Shown here: one piece after another, positions 48,681 to 59,801 of the stretch | How the letters are laid out: every line of letters begins with the position of its first letter | Numbering within the stretch: the first letter of the stretch is position 1 | Origin: Limonium bicolor | Lineage: Eukaryota > Streptophyta > Magnoliopsida > Caryophyllales > Plumbaginaceae | Reading direction: 5' to 3' | Length of the DNA: 64,000 bases | Assembly: GCA_023374045.1 (NCBI GenBank) | Contig: CM041783.1 | Coordinates: 119,351,503-119,415,502, forward strand | Position numbers and translations under genes: made by a program | Notes under the pieces: generated by a model | What the model was told of the DNA's origin: nothing | The model's database searches: none | What the model saw: the letters and a program-made list of their open reading frames with translations, nothing else

Positions 48681-49604
48681 AATTTTATGACTGCAACTAA
48701 TAATTATTTTCAATTGATTATTAAAGAAGATTCATTTTGTTAATGAATAAGATTCACTTTTAAAATATGTAATATATACTCTTTCTTAAAACGTAAAATT
48801 TTAAGCTTACCAAAATATATTCTAATGGATCTTGTTTTGAAGAGCATGAATTATGATGAACAATGCAATAACTTTTTTTTGCACTTATATTTTGTAAGTT
48901 ATAACATTTTAAAATTTAATATACTTTTCCCCTTAATTTACTTTATCTCTCTTTCCCTATATTCTCACTAACACCCAACACTTTATACAATCTTACATTT
49001 TTTCTCGAAATACCTATTGTACACGTTAGAGCTGTCAAAATTTGACCCAACCCGAAAACCCGCTCATTTGATCCGAACCCCAAAACCTAACCAAAACCCG
49101 AAAATATTTAAATATAATAAACTTGAAACCTGATAGGGTTAAACTCGAAAATGACCTGAACCTGAAATGACCCAAAAAATTTATAACCCGAAACTGACCC
49201 GAACCCAAAAATAACCCGAAAAAATAGTAATTGAAAATCAGTCAAACTCTAATAACATGAAATAATAGTGACCCTAAATTTTCAAGAACATGAATGACCT
49301 GAATAAATATGACAAAAAAGCTTGATTTAACCTTACTATATTCTAATACAATTCAGAATATTCATTGTATTGACTTTTTTATTTGCTATGTGTAGTATAT
49401 CTTTACAGTAATTAGGTATACATTTATTTAATAATTTTTTCAAAAATTATCAATCATGACTTGAAATAATCGAAGTCCGATTCTATCTGACACTATTACA
49501 ACTCGAACCTGATTTGACCTGAAACCCGAATGATCCAAACTCCAAACGATCCCATAATTTAATGACCCATACAAATATTGACCCGAACAGATATTGACCC
49601 AATT
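48681..49604. repeat. AT-rich sequence and degenerate (ACCCGAA)-type repeat
   Basis: 48825-48915 is the partner of the repeat at 46845-46945. 49035-49245 and 49450-49600 are made of loosely repeated ACCCGAA, GACCCGAAC and 'acctgaa' words without a fixed period. No gene or TE domain recognised. Confidence 0.6.
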
Positions 49605-52600
49605 TGTAACGCCCCTATTTACAATAAATACAGCGGAATATAAAATCTCTACTGGCGTTTACAGACCATCGAGTTCCAAACACCCGGCACCAAACCTCAC
49701 CAATTACAACTTATAAAATTACAAAAGCTACGGTCTGAACTCGAGAAAAACAACATAACATAACTACTAGTAAAATAGAATAACTCTCCACAATTCCTAA
49801 TTCCCATCCCAATCACTCATGCTCTTCGTGGCCACCTGTATAAACAATTTATACCTGCAAGATGAAACCAAGCAGCCCACCCGGGAGGGGTGAGTCAGTT
49901 CCCTGGAATGGAACTGGTACAATTCTCCAAAGCAATCTTTAAAACATAACTCTTCAAAATAAACAGTAACTTGAAATTAAACTCTTGAAAGTAAAACAGG
50001 GAAACAAGGCACTTTAAAGTCACCAAGCCAAAGATAACAGTTAGAATAAAGATAAAGATAAATAATATAAGGTAAAGTTAGTGAAACAAAACCACATCAC
50101 GTGTTAGTGAACATCCATTGCCTTAGTTAAACCCAATTCCCATCAGGAGTAGAAAGACTCAGATAGTCACAAAGGACTAGGAATGAAAAGATAGATCCAA
50201 GAACCAATAACTCAAGAGTGGAATAATTCAACTGGGAGAGATGGCCCCCACCGCCAAGTACGTCCTTTTAGGACAGGGGATACAGCCCCTCACTTTACTA
50301 CGTCCTCTTAGGACAAGGGATATACAGCCCTTTACTGTTAAATATAAATGTCCGTATGGACGAGGGATATACAGCCCCCTGCTGTCAATATTAATGCCCG
50401 TATGGACGAGGGATATACAGCCCCCTGCTGTCAAATATTAATGCCCGTATGGACGAGGGATATACAACCCCCTGCTGTCAAATATAAATGCCCCTATGGG
50501 CGAGGGATATACAGCCCCCTGCTGTTACCATTGAAGACGCGCGCACGTCGAAACCTCAAGAACCAGCTCATGGATGAAACGATATCCAGAGTCAAAAGAA
50601 GAATTTCCAAGATTGACCTTTTTTCCAAATTCCCACTAGATCACTAACTACCCAGAGCAATACCAAAACACTCAGTCCTACAGAGTGCAGAAGCGTAAAC
50701 CCTAAGCAGTCAATGTCCAACGGGGTAACCAATAGAAGGAAAACCAATACCCCATGTAAATTTCACATTCAAGGCTCAGTTAGTCACACAAGCTGAGTTA
50801 GTCACACAACCAATTCCTTTTAGAAATTCCTCTTAAACTCAGTTAGCGTTTTCCAAAACATTCCACAAGTCAATCAGCAAAAATATCGGAGTACGAGAAA
50901 TCATACCTGGGTAACGCTGTAGCAGTTCTAGTCAACTTGCGCAAACAATCAACAGTACTCTGAAGAAAATTAAAGGTAGTCTATCATCAATCACTTGTAG
51001 CCTATGTTAAGCTTAAATAAACTCCTTACTCTTATTCCAAAGTCTCAATTGTCTTTTAAGCCCTCACTTAAATGTTATGTATAATCTTTGAGTTATCTGA
51101 GAACGTTGTATAGCCCAAGGTGGTAAGATCAAGGAATGTATTCTATTAAGATTTGCTAATTGTCCACTCCTATCCACTTTATTCATACTTAACCACAATC
51201 CTCACATTCAAGACTTTTGAGACCTTTATATCATAAATGTGTTTATATTATATAATTAAATCTAAGAATTTCAATAATAATCTTAAGCTCAATATCTTTA
51301 TTCTTAATTTAGAATAAACATTGTATTATGACCTACGATGGACTCATCTCAGAATACTATACTACTCTCACAATGTAAAGATTATGTATTCAAACAATAT
51401 CTACTAGATAACCCCTTTATGATTAAGTCTTTCCCTTAACTTAATTAAGATCTACATCTTGTATATTGAAATCGTAGTGTTGTAGACGCGTTTTATTATA
51501 ACTTAATTGAACTGCTAAACTCAATTATCTCATCTTTAGTTCAGAATGACTTTTAATTACAACCATCTAATAAACTTGTCATAAGATGTTAAATTGCTTC
51601 TCATCCTGAATAACTATACTATAGTTAACTTAGATTTAACGGATTAATCTTACATTTAGTATTCACAAGGTATATTATATGTTTTATTATTACCTATATA
51701 ATAAGGTGTTTAGTATAACCTTTTATGTATCCTTACTTACATTTAATTTCCTAAATGTTTTATTTTTACACACATTCTCTCTATAGACTATGCATAATCC
51801 TTTGTACTAAACTTCATTAAACTTAAGCCTTAAATACGTTTTAAATTGTTTTACAAATCCTAAGGTTTTAAAGGAATAACTTAATAAATTAATTTCCTTT
51901 ATTGTATTTAGGATGGACAATATATCTACATAGAGTAGAATTTATCAAAGAATTAAATTCTGGTTCGTAAGTGAAATTGTTAATTATTTAATAAGATAAT
52001 CTATTATGAAAATTCTCATATTTAATATTCAAATAACCTATCATTATTTCCCATTACCGTAAAGTATATCAATATAAATCTTATGTAACTTAATTTTATC
52101 TAATAAAAGGTTCAAAGGTTTTAAGTATCAAATTCCTATTTATTAACCTTCTATAAATTCTAACTACTAAATACCTCACTTAATTGTAAACTCACATCCT
52201 AAGTATTGGTAATAAATGTTATAAATGTATTTCATATGGCTTATCTAATGCCAAGAAACTTAAGGATTATTATTTAGATGAATTTCCAAATCATAGTTTA
52301 ATATAGTTTTATATCATAATCTTTTTAATGATTTTATCTTAAAACATTAAGTTATATTTCAACACCATAAATGTTAAGAAATGATAAAATCTAGACTTAC
52401 TAACCCACCTCACATTTAGATGTAAAAGTATTTTATTTATTCTATTATTGTTTATATATTAAGAATATCTAGATGTAAAAGTATTACATTTATTTATTAA
52501 TTATATAATAAGTTCTATTTGTGTAAAATCTAATTACAAATATTCCTAAGTCCCAACTTATAAATTACCTAACCCAATTTTAGATTTACATTCTGGTCAT

Positions 52601-55253
52601 TGACAAATAATACTATACATGTATTTAAATAGGATTTATATAATTCCTAGAAATTCCAAGGTAACTCAAACTCAATTTCATAACCGTAAATTAATACCAC
52701 CCCATATAATATTCTTTTATTAGTATTATGTATAGGTTTAGTTTAACTTATTAATTCCTTCATATTCTATTTGCTATAAGGTATTTTACTTCTTTTATTT
52801 ATCGTATATGTATACTAGGATTTATTCAAGACATTCTTTATGTAGTTTAATCGCATCTTAATTATTTATATTCACTTTTTTACACATATCTACATACCAA
52901 AATATGGTTTATAAAAATAAAGTATTTTTCCTTAGTTTCAATTAAGTATATTAACTACATATTATACATAATTAAATTACATGTAGATTAATTTAGTTCC
53001 TTGATTTACATAAGTTTCTACTTAAATAAGTATATATACATATATGTAAATAATTTCACTTCTCTTAAAAGCTAATACCAAAACATTTATAAACTTACTG
53101 TTATAAAATGTTAATTTAGTTTCCCATATTTTTCCAGCTTAAAAAGCTTATTAAGAAACCATACTTTAATTTTTGGTTACATTAAAACCCATATATTATA
53201 AGTTATTCCTATGAAAAACTCATAAACACAATTTTTAAAACCATTTACCATTGCCCAAAAATTCCCAAATTTAATATACAGTACCTATAACATTTTAGAC
53301 ATATTATAAAAATTTTATTTCATAAAAATATCTTTTTAATTTAGCCAAATAATTCTAGAAAACCCGTAACTTGCAAAATCATAACGTACGTTTAAAAACT
53401 CCAAAACCATATTAATTTACATCAAAATAAACTAGATTAAATAAGGAATCTATGGTTAAAATTTCAAGTCAAAACACATTCGGGAAGGTATTTAAATTAA
53501 CTCAACAAGTTAGGGCTATTTACACTGAAATTATAGAAACTTATAACATTCTTTAATAACCCGATCTAATCTCGGCCATCAATCTTTTAAAAGGAGATCG
53601 GACGGTCCCTGAACGCTGAGTTCATCAGCGAAAGCAAAATCAAACCCGAGTACTAAATCTTCAATATCTCCTAATCTACAGAACGAAATCGAGTGATTCT
53701 TGTTTCTATGGTTTTCAAAATCAAATTTCGGTTCTAATGATGCTAATTCTCCAGCTAATATGCAAGATTCAATGGGTTTCGATTTCAGTTCGAAGTTAGG
53801 GTTCTTAATGGTTACAGAATTCGATTCTGTCAAATTCTCCTATACGAAGCATAAAAGCTTAATTGGTGGTTGGGTTAGACCGGTAATGTGATTACGAATA
53901 GCAATAACGGAGCAATTTGATCGGAAACTCACCGGAGTTGCAAAAACGGGGGAATTCGAATCTGAAGTTCTGGAAAAATTCGAACTTTCGAGCAGTTCAC
54001 GAAGCCGACTTTGAGGATCTATAACTTGCAGTACAGATCGAGTTAGGCTATGTATAAGGGCTTAATCGAAAGAGTAAACTTACCTCTACATATTGATAAC
54101 AAGAACTAATCCTAACTTGCAACACACAGAAATAAATTAAAGTCGCAAATCACGAGTTTTATACCTTGCAGTTTCGGTATGATTTTATGTGCTAGGAGAA
54201 ACCGAAACTTTAGACACCTTGTTTTTCCAAACGGTTGGGAATTGGCGTAGGTCATCAACATGAAAGTTTTAGAAGGATTAGAGTTCTTCAAAACGAGCTA
54301 AAGAACATGAAATTTGACTAAGAAACGAAGAAGTTATGGCTAGTCAAAGTTACCTGTTTCGAAGGGTAAAACTGGAACTGCAGTTTCGGTTTTTGCAGGG
54401 TGGCTACTTTGGCTCAATTTTTGGTTGATTTAGAACGAGTTAGGGTTTGTGTGAGTTATGGTTGTTTAGAGGAAGTTTAGGAGAAGGCAACAAAGAAGAC
54501 GGCACTCAAAAATTCCTTAAGATGAGAAAGTTATGAAGGTCACAAGATAGGGCAAAACCTGATTTCTGTTACCGGGATTATAGGAGATAAATCGGCTAAG
54601 TATACTGGGGCGCGATTCCCGAGACGCGCGCTGACTCAGCAGACCATGCCACGTCAGCCTTTTATCAAAATTTTGGCTCTAAACTTCATTTGATCATAAC
54701 TTTGGCTAGGATGATCCGTTTTTGACATTCTTTTTATCGATCTTCATGGTTTTCCATAACCTATTTATTGGTATAGGTTTCATGGCCTGGTTTGACCATT
54801 CTCAAAAATTCAACCCTAGCAAGGCTTAAAAGGCTCTAGGGTTTCTAGAATTTTATTTTGACTTTTATGTTTCAAAACGATGTTCCGACTCTTTCTAAAA
54901 TCTTTATAATATACTCGGAGTGTTTAGAAATTTTCCCAAGATTTATCGACTTATAAATCTTATTATTAAATTCATAATACTATATAATAATTAAATATTT
55001 TATTGTATTCTTTAGGGTTAAATAGGAGAAATCCCCTAAAAAAATTTCCATATAATATTAATATTCATAATTCCATACAATACTTTAATATTCATAATTC
55101 CTTATACTAATTCAATATTCATAATTCCATATAATAATTTAATATTCATAATTCCATATAATAATCTAATACTTAATAGTATTATTAAAGGTTTAATAAA
55201 AGAAATCCCCTAAATTAATTTAAATTAATTTAGATTAATTTAGGGGTATTTTA
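49605..55253 (-). repeat. Very long LTR, family C (about 5.6 kb)
   Basis: The plus-strand start TGTAACGCCCC has ACAGCGGAA 24 bases later, the shared LTR 3' signature. The other end GGGGTATTTTA is TAAAATACCCC on the minus strand, next to a polypurine tract at 55254. It would be the 3' LTR of a minus-strand element. 51000-53560 is extremely AT-rich with no ORF or repeat I can define. 53560-54640 is more balanced and lies around the expected promoter, and several 'tttaaattaattta' and 'attccatataata' repeats occur at 55060-55240. The length is unusual; nested AT-rich DNA cannot be excluded. No second LTR is in the window. Confidence 0.6.
50241..50527. repeat. Minisatellite with dyads in family C LTR
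   Basis: Six units of about 42-55 bases. Clean copies read CGTATGGACGAGGGATATAC then 'agccccctgctgtcaaatattaatgcc'. Early units use 'acgtcctcttaggaca' in place of 'gcccgtatggac', keeping the ability to pair (GTCCTnnnAGGAC). It lies about 640-920 bases from the LTR 3' end. Confidence 0.9.
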
Positions 55254-55300
55254 GTATATCCCCTTAAAAGAAACTTCGCCTCGAAGTTTAAAAATCTACT
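55254..55300 (-). other. Polypurine tract next to family C LTR
   Basis: The minus strand reads 'cttcgaggcgaagtttcttttaaggggatatac' up to the LTR. This is clearly the same signal as at 59511-59545. A second copy with 'cttttaagggggatatac' lies at 55583-55602. Confidence 0.7.
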
Positions 55301-57210
55301 AATAGGCACTCACACCGCTTCGGGTGTGCTGAGACAATAATAATTCCAATGAAATTCCATACCAATCCAATCCTTTATTCCATCCATTTCCATGACAACA
55401 TTCCACTCGAGATTACTCAAAATCAAAACGAACCAAGATATACCAGACATAGCATGATGAAAATCAACAGTCACCTACTGTGTCATAATGTAAAACCAAG
55501 CGCATACAAACACCTCACATTCTGCTAATAAGGCAACATGGCATAATCTGGATGAGGTGACGAAGGAAGAGTATGCCAGTATATCCCCCTTAAAAGAGCT
55601 AAGGTACGCCCTCGTACCGCTACTAACGACACATTCAAAGAATTCAACACCTTATTAACCAGCTTTGTTGTAAATTTTATTGCACCGTTGATTTTATCTG
55701 CGATCGATATATATATATATATCTTGTTTGTTTTGTATTTGTATTTTCTTAACTGTTATAAATTTTATCTTATGATTATTATCCATTCATTTTATGACTA
55801 ATACGAATTATATGTCCATTATATGTTCATTTTATCATATCAATTATATTAACAAGCTACAACTCAGGTGTAACACACTTGAGTAGTTTAAAATAATATT
55901 TCAGATCATTTAATAATCCGAGATAATCTTTCAAAATTATCTTCAAGGGTTTATTAGCCAACCATATGTTAAAACTTATAAAATAAATATCTTCTGTGAC
56001 TTTCAAGTTTCAATTGTTTTTATAATTACTATAGTATTTTAGACGAACCATTAAGTATTTACTTCATAAAATTTACTTATTATATATTTACATAATTTCA
56101 CACAAGGCAGAGTTTTAGGAAGTTCTTATTAATTATAATGTAGCTCCAAAAATCTAATTTCTTTATCTTAAATTTTTTTTAAGGTAGGGACTCGATATAT
56201 AAATTTTTGAGTCAAATGAATTAGTCTAATGAAACTCACTCACTCTTGATAATTATTTTTCTTAGGGTTTGTTCTATGTAAGTAATCTTCTGATTACTAA
56301 ATCTTAGTACTCCCTTAGACAATGGTGGCTTTTGTAAATATCACTCTTTAAACTTCTAGATAAACATGAGGATTTCCAAATCTTTTAAGTAACTCTTAAT
56401 TTTTCACTAGACGCTCAATACTCCAAGTATTTAAGGCTCAATAGTATTTAGTTTATTATTACTCATGTGTTTTCACTCCATAGGTAAGTATTTTTCACCA
56501 AGGATTAACTCGGTAAACTCTTTACATGTATGAATTTAGTACTGGATCTTAATATATAAGTTTTGAATTGTTCATTGTGGCTAGTAATGAAATATGCCTA
56601 GCTCAAGATTTCATGATGGTGACGTCTTACCACCACTCCCCTCAAGTTCGACACAATCCATCACCTGTGTAGAAGATTATTTACGGTTAGATGACAAGGC
56701 TTGTCTAGCCCCTAAACTTCCAGAAGTGGGTGTGCACCCCCACTACTTTCAGCCTAGGAGTTCGTCGCACCAGGCACTTCCCGTAGGGTGTTAGGTTTAG
56801 GTGTTTTCTTTCTAAAGTTAGCATAGAGTTTTAGTGTGGTATATGGGTTCGGGTGTATGCTACTAGTGTTTGTTACTTAATAATTTTCTAGACTTAAGAT
56901 TATCCAAACATTACCTTTAGGCCACAATTTGTACCAAATATTTCTTGAGATTTATTTTCAAACTTTAAAGGAGTTGAAGTACTTTCACATAATATCAATA
57001 CTAATTTAGTTATTTAAAGTTCTATTTGTATACTGTTTTCAACCAAAAGTATTCTTTAAAATTTCTAGGAGCATGTGTACTTGCTCTTAAGGAATTGTAT
57101 TCTTAGCCATGTATTCTCCATAAGTATGCTTTTGAAAATAGCTTAATATATGATTTATCCCAACCAAAATCTTAACATACTCAATAGATGATATTCCAAC
57201 CTATATTTCT
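55301..57210 (-). other. Remnant internal region of family C element
   Basis: Sequence between the family C polypurine tract and the next LTR. 55583-55630 contains a second polypurine-like tract followed by 'ggtacgagggcgtacc' on the minus strand. From 55655 it becomes AT-rich with a short (AT)n run (55708-55723). A GC-richer island at 56594-56800 has a 66-codon plus-strand ORF without known domain. No gag or pol motif seen. Confidence 0.4.
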
Positions 57211-57319
57211 TGTAACACCCTGGATTTTGCCTTAAAACATAGGAAATAAAATAGCAAAGCTAACGGTGAAAACGGCTTCGAAAACGGACTCCAAACGAGC
57301 CCTAAAGGTGCAAACCAAG

Positions 57320-57650
57320 CCTGGTCCGAACTTGTGTCCGGACATGGGAAGTTCGGACACAAGCCGAGATAGTTAAACTGTGAAAATCCATCCGTCCGAA
57401 CTTGTGTCTGGACATTGATGTTCGGACACAAGTCGAGAGTTAAAGGTCTGAAAACCAAAGGCGTCCGAACTTGTGTCCGGACTTGGAAGTTCAGACACAA
57501 GTGAGTTTAAAAAGTCCGAGAAATTTAACGTGGCGTGTCCGAACATCAATGTTCGGACCAAAGTTTGGACACACCAAAACAGAGAGCTTCTAAAACATTC
57601 GGGGCCTGTCCGAACATGGATGTCCGGACGGACGTTCGGACAGGTCCTGA
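57320..57650. repeat. Inverted-motif array, GTCCGAAC type, in coding element LTR
   Basis: Five modules 70-80 bases apart; the first three have GTCCGAACTTGTGTCYGGAC, then an inverted AAGTTCGGACACAAG. The last module (57605-57648) matches the family A module CCTGTCCGAAC...GTTCGGACAGG. Thus this LTR combines the module types of the solo LTR (11470-11735) and of the family A LTR (2142-2335). Confidence 0.9.
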
Positions 57651-58430
57651 TGAGCATTTATCCCAGCGAAAACAGAACCAAATTAACATCAAAAATAACC
57701 ATAAAAACTCAGCAATCAAAGAAGAATCATTCCAATAACTTAGTACCTCAATTGATAACGAAAATACCATCGAAATATCTCCTATACAGAAAGCAAATCT
57801 CCTTCATAAACAAGACTCCTTAGAGAACAAAACCAATAAAACACTTCAACTTATTAGCAGCGGAATAGCAAAATCCAAAGGCGTTACCGCCACACTCTAA
57901 CAAAGAGTGCTCAGGCTTTAAACTACTAACCAAACCCAAAACGTTTCCAAAACTGGTAAAACATCACAATTCCAAAACATAACTCAACTTGTTCCAAACG
58001 TAGTAATTGTCCAATCATCCTAAGCTATGTGACAGCGTGTCCCAATCCCCAAATCAGCCATGAGTACCTGCGATCATAAAACAACAATAGGAAACGCGAA
58101 GGGATCGTGCAAATCAGTAAAACTGAGTAAACATTGCCTCAACCTGTAAAATATATTTGGAAACCCATTTGCAATTGTAAAACCATACTTGCACAGAAAC
58201 GTAAACCACAACACCAATTCCAAATATCAATCACAAAACATTTCGGGGGAGAACTTTCCAAGAATCAAATCAATGGCTTACACGGACGACCCCCAAATCG
58301 GCTCGCAACAATTAGAATCCCACCTCACTCTATGTCCTTAAGTGTGCACACCCCCCAGAAGGTAACTTATGACCCAAAGGAGTAGATCATTAGAGCTTAA
58401 CTGCAAGTAATGTCTGCAGGCAAAATAATA

Positions 58431-58530
58431 AGAATATCCACGGGGTACATAGTACCAATAATTACACAGAGCGCCAATAAGGCACCAACAATATACACGG
58501 AGTACCAAGAGGTACCAACAATCCAATAAT
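58431..58530. repeat. Dyad minisatellite in coding element LTR
   Basis: Three units about 33 bases apart: 'acggggtacatagtacc', 'acagagcgccaataaggcacc', 'acggagtaccaagaggtacc', each followed by 'aacaat' or 'aataat'. Each can form a small stem (GGTAC/GTACC or GCGCC/GGCAC). It occupies the place of the 32-bp duplication at 8268-8331. Confidence 0.8.
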
Positions 58531-59510
58531 CAATTCAAAGAAAGTCTCCCAAAACATTGATTTAAACCCTTTGCAAAACAGCTCACCAGAATACACAGGG
58601 AAAACAATTCCCAAACCTTCACAACATCAAAACCACATCCAAACCAATCCATTGTTAATTCGCAAAAACACAGAGGTAGAGAATGTTGAGCACAACATTT
58701 ACCTAGATACGCTCACCGCCACAGAATTACTCACCTAGATCAGCAGTAACGTCCGTCAGGGAAGTCGGAGTCTAGAATACAAGTAGAACACAATCAGATA
58801 CTACCCAGAGACTAGCGAATTAATCAGCTAACCTTACCAACGGATACCCTTACCCTTCTATCAATACCGGCACCAGAGAAGCGGCCTAACGACGATGGAG
58901 AATAAGAGCGTGAATTTGAGAAGGGTTGGGAGCTTAAAGAAAGAGAGAAGAGTGGAGGCAGTAGGTTGAAGATGAAGGCGATCGTGATAGCGATTGTGGT
59001 ATTAAATAGAAGCAATATGGAAATAATTAAAGAATTAGTCTTTAACTAATAAATGTATTTAGTTTAGTGAGAGGAGAATTTATAAGTAATGTTGTAAAAT
59101 AACTTGAAATGAGTTTATAAATAAGATTTCAATTTAAAGGTAAATGAATAACGTTAAAATCATGGAAGGATCTAGATTCAAAATTTAGAGAGATAAATAA
59201 ATACTATTTGGCTAAAGTAAAAAAACAAAATAGAAGAAGGGCTAACTGATCGTTAGTGAAGGATGAGGAGAATTATCTAAAATTTAGATAAAAGGAATAA
59301 ATACATAATAGCTGAATAAATGAGTTAGGAAGAGGAAAATATTTTAGAGAGAAGTAAAATCAAATTTGTATTCTTGAACATAATAAAGTTATCTGAAATG
59401 AACGTAATTATACCTATGTATATTGCTTCTCTGGGCCTTTATTAATCTTACCAATAACATCCTTGACTATATGCTAATTTAATCCTACGCCAAAATTCAC
59501 GGGTATTTCA

Positions 59511-59545
59511 TCTCATCCCCCTTAAAAGAAAGCTTCGCCCTCGAA
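59511..59545 (-). other. Polypurine tract of the coding element
   Basis: Minus strand: 'cttcgagggcgaagctttc' then TTTTAAGGGGGATGAGA directly before the LTR start TGAAATACCCG. It matches 6930-6962 of the non-coding family A element. Confidence 0.85.
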
Positions 59546-59617
59546 GCTAAGCCTAGATGATATCCCAACCAAAAGACTGATTCTGAAAGCTGAATCCGAC
59601 TGAACTTGACATAAGTC

Positions 59618-59800
59618 TTAAACGGTTACCTGCTCGAAAAGCTGAGGGTATTTCTTCTTCATTTCCTCTTCGACCTCCCACGTCGCCTCCTCAGTCCCAT
59701 GATTCGACCACAACACACTTGACCATCCGGGTGGACTTCGATCGGGTTTCTCTAGTCTTGGTGTCCAATACTTTAATGGGGTACTCCTCATATGATAGGT
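59618..59800 (-). pseudogene. Chromodomain of gypsy integrase
   Basis: After the integrase tail, one frame reads EYPIKVLDTKTRE and, after a one-base shift, VLWSNHGTEEATWEVEEEMK followed by KKYP. This is the W-x-x-x-x-x-E-E-A-T-W-E core of retrotransposon chromodomains, which guide insertion towards particular chromatin. The shift lies near 59705. Confidence 0.85.
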
Positions 59801-59801
59801 T

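Larger units (their letters stand above)
57211..59510 (-). repeat. 3' LTR of the coding family A (Tekay-like) element
   Basis: Minus strand begins TGAAATACCCG and ends CAGGGTGTTACA. It is related to the family A LTR: 'ggggtgtgcacacttaagga' (about 58330-58355) with 'cagttaagctct' (58395-58407) matches 1383-1450. It carries the GTCCGAAC array (57320-57650), a dyad minisatellite (58431-58530) and 'gcggaatag...ggcgttaccgcc' (57858-57893). The length is 2.3 kb. No gene is inside; the ORFs are repeat shadows. Confidence 0.85.

Noticed and set aside
49035..49600. ACCCGAA-rich text resembling telomere-like repeats
   Set aside because: The plant telomere unit is CCCTAAA in tandem; here words are irregular and mixed, so it is a degenerate interspersed repeat.
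53579..53891. Short ORFs on both strands at the family C promoter region
   Set aside because: Codon pattern shows nothing convincing and no domain is recognised; they overlap antiparallel.
56594..56794. 66-codon ORF in a GC-richer island
   Set aside because: Could be a gene fragment, but there is no recognised motif, no introns and no neighbours to support it.
57201..57823. Overlapping ORFs of 74-116 codons on both strands
   Set aside because: They coincide with the inverted-motif array in the LTR and have no domain.
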